Shown: positions 31,287 to 38,201 of the stretch, one piece after another
Position numbering within the stretch: position 1 is the stretch's first letter
How the letters are laid out: the number at the start of each line of letters is the position of its first letter
Notes under the pieces: model-generated
What the model saw: the letters and a program-made list of their open reading frames with translations, nothing else
The model's database searches: none
What the model was told of the DNA's origin: nothing
Translations under genes and position numbers: made by a program
Assembly (NCBI GenBank): GCA_020346825.1
Contig: CP070791.1
Coordinates: 1,128,887-1,167,154 of the forward strand
Direction of reading: 5' to 3'
Source of the DNA: Candidatus Bathyarchaeota archaeon
GTDB lineage: Archaea; Thermoproteota; Bathyarchaeia; Bathyarchaeales; Bathyarchaeaceae
Length of the DNA stretch: 38,268 bases

Positions 31287-31308
31287 CCACCCCTCTATTT
31301 CCTTTGGA
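31287..31308 (-). promoter_or_regulatory. ORB element 2 (inverted)
   Basis: On the minus strand TCCAAAGGAAATAGAGGGGT keeps the GGAAA..nAGGGGTG core, opposite in direction to ORB 1 and ORB 3. It borders the AT-rich tract on its left. Confidence 0.65.
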
Positions 31309-31348
31309 CTTGCTAACTGGACACTAAATCTTTGACTGATTTTTTGCC

Positions 31349-31412
31349 AAAAAAACATATGATATACTCTAAAATATTTTATAATAAATATTAAGTATAA
31401 AGAAATTTTATA
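31349..31412. other. AT-rich unwinding tract (DUE candidate)
   Basis: About 64 bases, almost entirely A/T, contain ATATGATATA, AAATATTTTATAATAAATATT and AAATTTTATA segments. The tract is flanked by the inverted ORB 2 and the direct ORB 3, as expected for the site where origin DNA opens. Confidence 0.7.
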
Positions 31413-31468
31413 ACCAGCGGAGTCTTATTCTTTCAGAATTTACTTTACACTTCTTTTTACGAGACTTA

Positions 31469-31492
31469 TTTCCAGCGGAAATTTAGGGGTGT
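31469..31492 (+). promoter_or_regulatory. ORB element 3
   Basis: TTTCCAGCGGAAATTTAGGG then GTGT is the best ORB match in the window, with a perfect TTCC..GGAA dyad and the AGGGGTGT end. A partial copy CCAGCGGAGTC stands at 31414-31424 at the edge of the AT-rich tract. Confidence 0.78.
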
Positions 31493-31625
31493 GAGAGTGA
31501 AAAGGCGTGGGTTCTTTGTCAACATTCTTCTTCAATTCGTTTTTCTAGTAAATTACGGGTTGACTTTAGGTTTCTTTGTGATTTGTCTAATTTTTTCTAT
31601 GATAGTTCTTATCTATTGGAGTTGA
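31491..31625 (+). CDS. Possible 44-aa membrane micro-protein
   Basis: GTG 31491 (or GTG 31497) opens a 44-codon frame to TGA 31623. After the basic start MRVKRRG it is almost wholly hydrophobic: FFVNILLQFVFLVNYGLTLG then FFVICLIFSMIVLIYW, enough for one or two membrane helices with positive residues inside. AGGGG lies just before the start, within ORB 3. Topology and composition look protein-like, but AT-rich DNA can mimic hydrophobic sequence, so support is limited. Confidence 0.35.
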   Translation: MRVKRRGFFVNILLQFVFLVNYGLTLGFFVICLIFSMIVLIYWS

Positions 31626-31651
31626 AACGGAGGTATTACCTCTGCAACTCC
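31618..31651 (+). promoter_or_regulatory. Nested hairpin in the orc1 leader
   Basis: Outer arms GGAGTTG (31618-31624) and CAACTCC (31645-31651) enclose a perfect inner palindrome GAGGTA-T-TACCTC (31630-31642). It ends 4 bases before the orc1 ribosome-binding site AGGTGA (31656-31661) and 17 bases before the ATG. It could regulate translation of orc1 or be a protein-bound dyad. Confidence 0.65.
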
Positions 31652-31668
31652 CTGCAGGTGACCATTAC

Positions 31669-32919
31669 ATGGATGAACCTAGCATGATTGACACTGTTTT
31701 TGAACGATTTCTAAAAGGTACTCATATTTTTAGGAACAGAGACGTGCTACGCCACGATTATGTTCCCCATAAGCTTCCACATCGTGAAAAACAGATTCAT
31801 TGTCTGGGCGAAATAGTAGCTCCTGTTCTGAAGGGTTCTCGATGTTCCAATGTCTTTATCTACGGCAAAACGGGTACAGGAAAAACGGCAGCTACGAAAT
31901 ATGTGCTGAGTAAACTTTCTCAAAAATCAGGTGAATTGAGAGCACCTATTGAGGTTTGTTATGTAAACTGTCACTTGGCTGGCACAGAATATAGGGTCCT
32001 CTCAAGTTTATGTAATGCTTTAGGTGTGAGAGTTCCCTTTACGGGTTTGGCTGTAGGAGAGGTCTTTGATAGATTCAAAAAAGGATTAGATTTACGAAAA
32101 AATATTTTTATTGTTGTTCTTGATGAAATCGATGCACTAATAAAAGCGCGAGGAGACGTGTTACTTTACGAACTAACCAGAGTAAACGAAACTCTTCGTC
32201 ATGGTAGAACATCAATAGTAGGAATATCAAACGACCTTCGATTCAAAGAGTTTCTGGATCCTAGAGTTTTGAGTTCTCTTAGCGAAGAGGAAATAGTTTT
32301 CAGTCCGTATGATGCTGCTGAACTTCAGGATATCCTGTGGGAGCGTTCTCAACTAGCCTTTCTTGAGGGAGTACTTCTTGATAGCGCAGTTGGTCTGTGC
32401 GCTGCCTTGGCTGCTGCGGAACATGGAGACGCTAGAAGAGCTTTAGATCTACTTCGCGTTGCAGGTGAGGTGGCAGAGCGAGAAGGAGCCCCGTGTGTTA
32501 CTGAAGAGCACGTGCGTCAGGCTGAGAAGAGGGTTGAACACAATCGAATTATCGAAGTTTTGGTGAACCTTCCGCTACACTCAAAGTTGGTCCTATCCAG
32601 CGTTTACTTGTTGGGCAAGGCCAAGGTTAGTTGCGCCATCACTGGCGACATTTATGAGATTTATTGCGAGCTCTGTGATCAGTTTAGCCTTTCTCCGTTG
32701 ACTCAGAGGAGGGTTAGCGGGTTGATCAACGAATTGGATATGGTGGGGTTGCTGAACGCGCGGGTTGTGAGCATGGGGAGATATGGTCGCACGAAAAAGA
32801 TTCGCTTGGGTATTAACCGCGGTCTAGTTAGAAACGTATTCACTACTGATGATAGACTTGGGCGGTTGATTAATTATGTTCCCAAGTGTTTGGAGGGAGT
32901 TTCGGCTAGTAAGCGTTGA
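31669..32919 (+). CDS. orc1: Origin recognition/replication initiator Orc1/Cdc6
   Basis: This 416-aa AAA+ initiator binds ORB sites and loads MCM. The N-terminal part has RDVLRHDYVPHKLPHRE, with the conserved initiator-specific region. Walker A is FIYGKTGTGKTAATK, Walker B IVVLDEIDAL and sensor 1 VGISNDLRF; the sensor 2/arginine region is around HGDARRALDLLRVAGEVA. The C-terminal winged helix, about 290-400, includes CDQFSLSPLTQRRVSGLINELDMVGLLNAR. ATG 31669 is preceded by AGGTGA with a 7-base spacer. It lies beside the ORB/AT-rich origin and is convergent to the gene for DP1. A single orc1 is seen; others may exist elsewhere. Confidence 0.97.
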   Translation: MDEPSMIDTVFERFLKGTHIFRNRDVLRHDYVPHKLPHREKQIHCLGEIVAPVLKGSRCSNVFIYGKTGTGKTAATKYVLSKLSQKSGELRAPIEVCYVNCHLAGTEYRVLSSLCNALGVRVPFTGLAVGEVFDRFKKGLDLRKNIFIVVLDEIDALIKARGDVLLYELTRVNETLRHGRTSIVGISNDLRFKEFLDPRVLSSLSEEEIVFSPYDAAELQDILWERSQLAFLEGVLLDSAVGLCAALAAAEHGDARRALDLLRVAGEVAEREGAPCVTEEHVRQAEKRVEHNRIIEVLVNLPLHSKLVLSSVYLLGKAKVSCAITGDIYEIYCELCDQFSLSPLTQRRVSGLINELDMVGLLNARVVSMGRYGRTKKIRLGINRGLVRNVFTTDDRLGRLINYVPKCLEGVSASKR

Positions 32920-33122
32920 AGACAGAGGGGATTTAAGTAAATATAACTTGGTAGTGTCCACAACCGTCTTTTTGTGTGCGCGGGGCCTGCGCAGGATTGA
33001 ATTTGGTGAACCCCCCTTGTTTTCGAAAGATTTGAGAAACCCGCAATTGTCCTTGCGAGAGACGCGCATTTGCTGTTGGATTCCTGAACCTATGCGGGTA
33101 GCTAAGGGCATCACGCAAGCAC

Positions 33123-34688
33123 TCACCCATACACCTCTGTAAAATTAATTGTTGAGACGTGCAGTGTTTGGAGATTTACAATTGGCACAATTCCCGGGGT
33201 AGGTATAACTCCCATTCTCTTTTGATAGTCTGTCTGCCCCTGCCAGGCACCAGAGTTGACCAAAAGAGTTCCCCGGTATGTGTCACATTTCAACACATGC
33301 ACATGTCCAGCATGAAAGATGTCTGGCACTCTTTCTATGACTATGAAGTCTTTGGTTTCCGGGGCGATGGGTGTTCTTTCACCATAAATTGGTGCAAGGT
33401 GTCTACTCTGCAACAAAAGCTTCATGGATTTGTTGGGGGTCTGAACGCTTACGTTTGGGGCAACAGCGGCGACATCGTCTAAGCTTCGTCCATGATACAA
33501 AAGTAGTTCAACTTCGTGTAGGCTAATTGTGCAAGGATTTCCGAGAGAATACATCTTTCGCGCTTCATATAGCGGTTCTGCGTAGTCTCGCGGTATTGCT
33601 GGTTGCGGCAACGCCTTTCTGGAAGCGTCATGGTTGCCCGGTATAATTACTACTTCGATATAATCTGGAATTTGTGCGATGAGTTTCGCCACTTCTCGAT
33701 ATTGTTCATAAATATCTTGTATCACCAGTTCTTCCATCTGCCCCGGATAAACACCTATCCCGTCCACGAGATCCCCGGCAATAACTACATATTTAACGTG
33801 GCTGGCCAAGTTTCTTGCGTGTTTGTTTCCAAAGTTTCCGTTCAGCCATGACACAAAGCGGTTGAATTCGTTCTCCATGAACATTTGGCTCCCTGTATGC
33901 AAATCTGATATGAGGGCTGCGTAGACGGGAAGTGACGCTTTATGCGGGGTTTTCTGAGGAACATCTGGCCAGATGAAATCTTTTGCGATAAATAGCTTGT
34001 TCCTTCCTTTTATGGCGCTTACGCAAATAACCTGATCCAATAAGAGAGTTTGGGCTTTTTCCATAGCCTCTTTGCCTATGTTATGGGGAACAAGAACAGT
34101 AACACTGGCTTCCAAATCCTCGAATTTCAAGAAGAGCCGCTTTTTAGACTCCCTCTTTTCCGTGACCATACCGATTATTTTAACTTTTGAATTAACTGGC
34201 GCCTTAAGGGCTTCCGAGATGGGCATGGCACTTTTTGTGTCGATCCTCCGCCTTAGAATTTTCTTTATCTTTTTGAAGCGATCTTGAAAGTACTGTAAAT
34301 ATTCCTCAGCGGATCCTGTCGTGCAGACTTTATCCGTTGGATCATCAAGCACTTTTATGTTGGCATCCGTATCTTTTGCATATGGACGAAAGGATTTCCT
34401 CGTTTCAAGGATGGGTCTCGGAGAACCAGACGAAGCGGGCTTCCCCTTCTGGAAAACGTCTTTAGCCATTTCTTCCAGAAGTTTGCGATCTACGAATAAC
34501 GGGTTTTCAGGCAATCCCGCAAGTTTTTCAATAGTTCTTTCCATCAAACTAAGGGGGTCTTCCTTTTTAGAAAGCGTGGTCAGAAAGTCGAAGGCCTCCT
34601 TGTCTAACTGGTAGCCCGCGGCGATCGTGAAGGAAACCGCTCTTTGGAGCTTCTCACCTTCACTCATAGCGGTCGCCTTCTCCAGCAT
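33123..34688 (-). CDS. polB: DNA polymerase D small subunit DP1 (3'-5' exonuclease)
   Basis: This 521-aa protein is the proofreading partner of DP2. The N-terminal helical domain is followed by a variable linker, an OB fold at about 155-235 (VNSKVKIIGMVTEKRESKKRLFLKFEDLEASVTVLVP), and the Mre11-like phosphoesterase domain. Its metal motifs are SDLHTGS, AGDLVDG, IPGNHDASR, YHGRS and HAGHVHV. All catalytic residues are kept, so it should be an active exonuclease, unlike eukaryotic B-subunits. ATG 34688 and ATG 34667 are both possible starts. It is convergent to orc1, separated from it by about 200 bases that hold only a small palindrome CCTGCGCAGG at 32986. Confidence 0.97.
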   Translation of the reverse strand: MLEKATAMSEGEKLQRAVSFTIAAGYQLDKEAFDFLTTLSKKEDPLSLMERTIEKLAGLPENPLFVDRKLLEEMAKDVFQKGKPASSGSPRPILETRKSFRPYAKDTDANIKVLDDPTDKVCTTGSAEEYLQYFQDRFKKIKKILRRRIDTKSAMPISEALKAPVNSKVKIIGMVTEKRESKKRLFLKFEDLEASVTVLVPHNIGKEAMEKAQTLLLDQVICVSAIKGRNKLFIAKDFIWPDVPQKTPHKASLPVYAALISDLHTGSQMFMENEFNRFVSWLNGNFGNKHARNLASHVKYVVIAGDLVDGIGVYPGQMEELVIQDIYEQYREVAKLIAQIPDYIEVVIIPGNHDASRKALPQPAIPRDYAEPLYEARKMYSLGNPCTISLHEVELLLYHGRSLDDVAAVAPNVSVQTPNKSMKLLLQSRHLAPIYGERTPIAPETKDFIVIERVPDIFHAGHVHVLKCDTYRGTLLVNSGAWQGQTDYQKRMGVIPTPGIVPIVNLQTLHVSTINFTEVYG

Positions 34689-35083
34689 CCTTCCGTTGGA
34701 ACAAAGATATTGCCTTCATCCTCATCTCCTACTACCTCTGTTTTTCCCTGCAAGTAAAGATATCCTGTCAACGCCGTCCTACACCCCTTAATATTCCATG
34801 GGAAACCGCGTTTTTAGTTCCCTTTTAGGTAAGTTACGCGAAGGGTCTATCACGAGCAAAACAGGGCTAATCTCCCACAAATCCTGAGACGCCCTAGTCC
34901 TTGTGAAGGTGACAAGTGAAGATCGCCTTTGTTTCTTAGTACGGCATATCCGGTTGGAGTTGTGTCCATCCTAACCAATCTATACATCTTGCGGGCTTTC
35001 TTCACTTTTCTGATATTCTCGTTTCGCTTTCTGATAGTATGTTTTTATTCGATGCAGCAATATGTCTGTTGAGGATTAAGAGT
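34689..35083. other. Intergenic region between DP1 and AbrB-PhoU genes
   Basis: No firm gene. On the minus strand a short frame, KKARKMYRLVRMDTTPTGYA..., starting GTG near 35009 and stopping near 34856 (about 51 aa), is conceivable but lacks a ribosome-binding site. TATA-like GTTTTTATTC at about 35041-35050 is suitable for the gene at 35084. Promoters of both divergent genes must lie here. Confidence 0.35.
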
Positions 35084-36064
35084 ATGGACCTCCGCAAGAT
35101 TCAAAGGACAAGTGGAGGGACTTTTTTTGTTTGTCTCCCAAAAGAGTGGGCTGAGCGAAACGGACTTGACCGAGGATCTGTGGTTTCTGTAACTGAAACG
35201 GCTGATGGTCTACTTGCCGTTAACCCAAAATATGGCATAGAACGCGCTCCACAGGTAGCCGTGATTACCCCGACTCCCCTTTTGGATCGTGAGATCATTG
35301 AGAAATATCTGTTGGGCTACGACAGTATACACATTGAAGGGAAAGGAAGAATAAGCCCCGTCGATCGCGAACGCTTGAAACAAGCGGCAAGTCGTTTGGT
35401 TGGTTTGGAGATTGTTGAGGAAGACTACTCCAAAATTGTTATGCAATGCCTTTTGGAGCCTTCTACGTTTCCACCACAAAAGATTCTTCGCCGGGAATAC
35501 TCTATTGCCTCAGGGATGCATCGGGATGCCGTGACTGCCCTAACCGAAGGCGCCGTGCATCTAGCCAAGAATGTAGTTGCTAGGGACAACGAGGTCAACC
35601 GGTTATATTTTCTTTTGGTCCGAACTCTTAGAACGGTGATTCAAAATCCGGGGTTGAGTAGCAAACTCGGGATTCTTCCCATTGATTGTTTGGACTACCG
35701 TTTAACAGCGAGTCTAGTTGAATCAATAGGCGACCAGTCTGCGTGTATTGGTGAAAAAGCAATCGAACTGCAGGGAGCAAAAATAGAGGAAAACCTTCTG
35801 CAGCTTATCTTAAACTTTCACACCGTTGCGTTTGCTTCTCACGAAAACGCAATAAACGCGGTGTTTTCGCGTGATGTTTCCATGGCAGAAGCTGTACGAT
35901 TGGAAGAAGAGAAGGTGGCAACGATGTTCCGTGAACTTGAAAAGGCTATTCGCGGCCAGCCTGCAGAAGTTGGTCCTCACATGCTTGCTGTGGCCTCTTC
36001 TATGAACCGAATTTACGATAACAGTCTGGACATCGCGGACTTGGTCATGCCGAAGCTCCTGTAA
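35084..36064 (+). CDS. AbrB-PhoU phosphate-signalling regulator
   Basis: This protein of 326 aa has an N-terminal SpoVT/AbrB-type DNA-binding domain (1-45: MDLRKIQRTSGGTFFVCLPKEWAERNGLDRGSVVSVTE). A linker precedes two helical PhoU-like domains, about 120-220 and 225-320. Fusions of this type occur in archaea and may link phosphate uptake to gene control. No pst genes are nearby. ATG 35084 starts the conserved domain; a longer frame from ATG 35039 would include an unlikely leader and would start inside the TATA-like region. Confidence 0.87.
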   Translation: MDLRKIQRTSGGTFFVCLPKEWAERNGLDRGSVVSVTETADGLLAVNPKYGIERAPQVAVITPTPLLDREIIEKYLLGYDSIHIEGKGRISPVDRERLKQAASRLVGLEIVEEDYSKIVMQCLLEPSTFPPQKILRREYSIASGMHRDAVTALTEGAVHLAKNVVARDNEVNRLYFLLVRTLRTVIQNPGLSSKLGILPIDCLDYRLTASLVESIGDQSACIGEKAIELQGAKIEENLLQLILNFHTVAFASHENAINAVFSRDVSMAEAVRLEEEKVATMFRELEKAIRGQPAEVGPHMLAVASSMNRIYDNSLDIADLVMPKLL

Positions 36065-36198
36065 GAAGCGGTCTATTTCAAGCGGTCCAACGGCAAAATA
36101 GAAAGACGGGGCTGTTGAAAATTTAACGAATTTTTTTGTAGTCCAAACTCAAAACGGTGTTCGAATAATACGTGTGTATGATAGTGAAGCAGAGGAAA

Positions 36199-36762
36199 CT
36201 ACTGTTTCTTGAATTCTGCAACTATTTCGTTTACGGTCTTCACTTCTGCGTTGTAGACTTCTTCTAGGTATTTCAATCCTTCTTCGTGGTCCTTTTGGCT
36301 GAACGCTTCCACTCCGTCGCTAGCAATTTCTATTCTGTAGCCTCTGAAAAAGGCGTCAGCAGACGTGTGTCTGATACATATGTGGGTGTGTAGTCCCCCC
36401 AAAATAACGGTGTCCACGCCCTTGCCTCCATAAAGGCTTCGGAGAAGTAGTTCAAGTCCAGTTTCATAAAAACCACTGTAGACTCTCTTCTCAACGATGA
36501 AGGCGCCTTCTCTCGGTGCAAGTTCTCGAATAACTTGGGCGCCTAGCGTGTCTTTTATGGCGTGATCACCCCACTTGCGGACAACCTCAAAGTCGTGCTT
36601 ATAGTGAGCATCGTTGGAATATATTACTGGTACGCCATGCTCTCTGGCTTTTTCAACGAGTTTCTTGAGGTTTGGAACGATCGTTGCGGCTCGTTCGGTT
36701 TTCAAATCGCCGGTGACGAAGTCGTTTAGCATATCTACAATTATGACTGCCTTGTTTGACAT
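36199..36762 (-). CDS. Isochorismatase-family cysteine hydrolase (nicotinamidase-like)
   Basis: This 187-aa protein has the complete triad Asp10 (IVDMLNDF), Lys92 (VEKRVYSGF) and Cys129 (GLHTHICIRHTS), with the cis-peptide region GGLHTH just before the nucleophile. The zinc ligands of true nicotinamidases (D-x-H) are hinted at by SNDAHYKHDFE. Nicotinamide deamidation, which would feed NAD synthesis together with nadE in this window, is possible, but other amides cannot be excluded. The C-terminal helix is rich in Glu/Lys. The gene stands alone, tail to tail with the PhoU-like gene. Confidence 0.88.
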   Translation of the reverse strand: MSNKAVIIVDMLNDFVTGDLKTERAATIVPNLKKLVEKAREHGVPVIYSNDAHYKHDFEVVRKWGDHAIKDTLGAQVIRELAPREGAFIVEKRVYSGFYETGLELLLRSLYGGKGVDTVILGGLHTHICIRHTSADAFFRGYRIEIASDGVEAFSQKDHEEGLKYLEEVYNAEVKTVNEIVAEFKKQ

Positions 36763-36902
36763 GCTTCCACCGTTCTTGTTGCATGATTCTGCTCTCTTAT
36801 TTGGGTTGCGTTTCTAGATAAGACAATAACCAAGGGGCGGCAACGTTCTCGATTAAGCATTGCTGCATCTTGATTTATTGGCTTGGGAGCGCGTAGGGTA
36901 AC

Positions 36903-36930
36903 GCTCACTTTCTAGTGAGCACTTTTATTA
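36903..36930 (+). promoter_or_regulatory. Hairpin and TATA box upstream of tRNA-Ser
   Basis: Perfect 7-bp arms GCTCACT/AGTGAGC with loop TTCT form a hairpin at 36903-36920. Directly after it ACTTTTATTA (36921-36930) is TATA-like and lies about 30-35 bases before the tRNA. The hairpin may mark an operator or a terminator. Confidence 0.5.
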
Positions 36931-36958
36931 ATGGCAATTGGCTCTAACAAAAATGGGC

Positions 36959-37070
36959 GCCGGGGTGACAGAGCGGTAATGTGCCGGCCTCGAGATGCAC
37001 GAATGTGGGGTCCAGAAGACAGCCGGTGGCGCTTTGCGCCTCAAGGGTTCAAGTCCCTTCCCCGGCGCCA
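36959..37070 (+). tRNA. tRNA-Ser(CGA) with intron, CCA encoded
   Basis: Exon 1 is 36959-36994 and exon 2 is 37021-37067, giving an 83-nt mature tRNA, with CCA encoded at 37068-37070. Acceptor GCCGGGG/CCCCGGC, D-stem ACA/TGT, anticodon stem CCGGC/GCCGG, loop CTCGAGA with anticodon CGA, long variable arm GGCGC-TTT-GCGCC and T-arm AAGGG-TTCAAGT-CCCTT all fit. Discriminator G is typical of serine. A T-run follows at 37072-37075. Confidence 0.93.
36995..37020 (+). other. 26-nt intron of tRNA-Ser at canonical position 37/38
   Basis: The boundaries are inferred from the cloverleaf; because an A flanks each junction, a one-base shift is equally possible. Unlike the tRNA-Arg intron, the bulge-helix-bulge is weak: the central helix CTCG with GAAG gives only two good pairs. 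Inside the intron a small CAC-GAAT-GTG hairpin is visible. Confidence 0.65.
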
Positions 37071-37090
37071 CTTTTATTCAAGCGTGATCT

Positions 37091-37666
37091 CTAGCTGTTT
37101 CTTGGTTTTGCGAGTATTTCCCTGATTTTGAGGTTGAAAAAACGGGATGCCGTTGCTGGCTTTAGAACCATAGCCGTGTCGGCACCTCTGCCCGTCCCTC
37201 CTATGGCTATGACCTCTTCATCAACAGGGATTAGGCCGGCATCTGCAGCCATAATAGTAATCTCTACACAAACTTTAGTTCCTTCACCAAATAACCGAAG
37301 GGTGTGGGCTAAAAGTTCGAGGGGCATAACGGTTCCAAATTTTTTTCGGATCGCCCTCTCTACACCACTAAGCGCATGAGTTGCAGTCAAGATCTTGGCT
37401 CCATTATCCAGAATTCTTCTGTGATTTTCGTCTGTCAGTTCCCGTATCCCTGGCTCTTTAAAGCCTACGTGGTGGGAAACGACTATAACGTTTAGGCCTT
37501 TAAAGACACGCGTAGCCCTCACTCCGGTATCACCGGTGGTGGAGGCAACCACCACAGCTTTTATTCCTTCCGTTTGAGCATAGTTTTTCACCAAGTCAAG
37601 CAGGATTTTAGTGTTCTGTTTTCCAGGGGTCTCGAAATAGATGGTTTTACGTTCAACGGACTTCAT
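37091..37666 (-). CDS. Stand-alone pyruvate kinase C-terminal (alpha/beta) domain protein
   Basis: This protein of 191 aa corresponds to the C-terminal PK_C alpha/beta domain without the catalytic TIM barrel: TKILLDLVKNYAQTEGIKAVVVASTTGDTGVRATRVFKGLNVIVVSHHVGF. Then come GAKILTATHALSGVERAIRKKFG and a C-terminal VIAIGGTGRGADTAMVLKPA. In complete pyruvate kinases this domain binds effectors. The function of the isolated archaeal form is unknown; a small-molecule-binding regulatory role is a guess. ATG 37666 is chosen; GTG 37678 adjoins the end of nob1. It is probably co-transcribed after nob1. Confidence 0.87.
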   Translation of the reverse strand: MKSVERKTIYFETPGKQNTKILLDLVKNYAQTEGIKAVVVASTTGDTGVRATRVFKGLNVIVVSHHVGFKEPGIRELTDENHRRILDNGAKILTATHALSGVERAIRKKFGTVMPLELLAHTLRLFGEGTKVCVEITIMAADAGLIPVDEEVIAIGGTGRGADTAMVLKPATASRFFNLKIREILAKPRNS

Positions 37667-37679
37667 ACAAGGTCCCACT

Positions 37680-38201
37680 TCAAAGAGAGGTTTTTCTAAG
37701 GGGCTTCCTCTTAAGTGTGGTGCCGCAGACCTTGCAGACCTTAAGCTTGTGATCTGGAGGGTATTTCCGGTGGCAGGCGGGGCAATACTGAATCCAATTG
37801 AAACGAAATTTGATTCCGTACGTCAAAAGCGAAGTGAAGTCTACGCCAATTTGATTGGCAACATTTTGGATGGAGTAATCGTCAGTAACGATCATTGGAT
37901 ACAAACCCCGGCGTTTCAATTCTAGGGCTAGTGCCAAGACTTGGAAATCTGTTTCGGAAAGATAACGTTCGTCCCCAACCTTTTTGGAAGCTTCTTTGAC
38001 TTCGTGAAAAAAGACATCTCTCGACGTCCTGACTTTTAGCCGTTTGCTTTCCACCGCGGCGTTAAATCGAACCCAAGGCATGGAGTTTAGAACAAGCTCC
38101 TTCTTAACCGAGGGAACAGAATATTGTTTTTCGGTGACTGAAAAAGGGTTAAAACCCGCAATGAAGGCAGACGTGTCCAGTACGATGACCTTCCGTGTCA
38201 G
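37680..38201 (-). CDS. nob1: Endoribonuclease Nob1 (apparent CTG start)
   Basis: This rRNA-processing nuclease of about 173 aa cuts the 3' end of 16S rRNA. A PIN domain with VIVLDTSAFIAGF carries the first catalytic Asp9, and acidic residues follow in SETDFQVLALALELK and IVTDDYSIQNVANQIG. The C-terminal zinc ribbon is CPACHRKYPP...CKVCGTTLKRKPL. Conserved sequence runs up to a CTG at 38201; no ATG, GTG or TTG exists between the upstream stop and residue 40. GAGGTGAG (38214-38207) is a very strong Shine-Dalgarno with a 5-base spacer, so CTG 38201 is the best start. A sequencing error is the other option. The overlap CTGA with an upstream frame suggests coupling. Confidence 0.93.
   Translation of the reverse strand: MTRKVIVLDTSAFIAGFNPFSVTEKQYSVPSVKKELVLNSMPWVRFNAAVESKRLKVRTSRDVFFHEVKEASKKVGDERYLSETDFQVLALALELKRRGLYPMIVTDDYSIQNVANQIGVDFTSLLTYGIKFRFNWIQYCPACHRKYPPDHKLKVCKVCGTTLKRKPLRKTSL

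Larger units (their letters stand above)
30883..31668. other. Replication origin region (oriC) upstream of orc1
   Basis: These 786 bases hold three ORB-like elements, an AT-rich unwinding tract and the AACTTGTGAAGT repeats, and they lie immediately before orc1 and close to the DP1 gene. The arrangement (inverted ORBs on the two sides of an AT-rich element next to orc1/cdc6) is the classical archaeal origin plan. Apart from a possible 44-aa frame at 31491, no gene is present. Confidence 0.8.
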
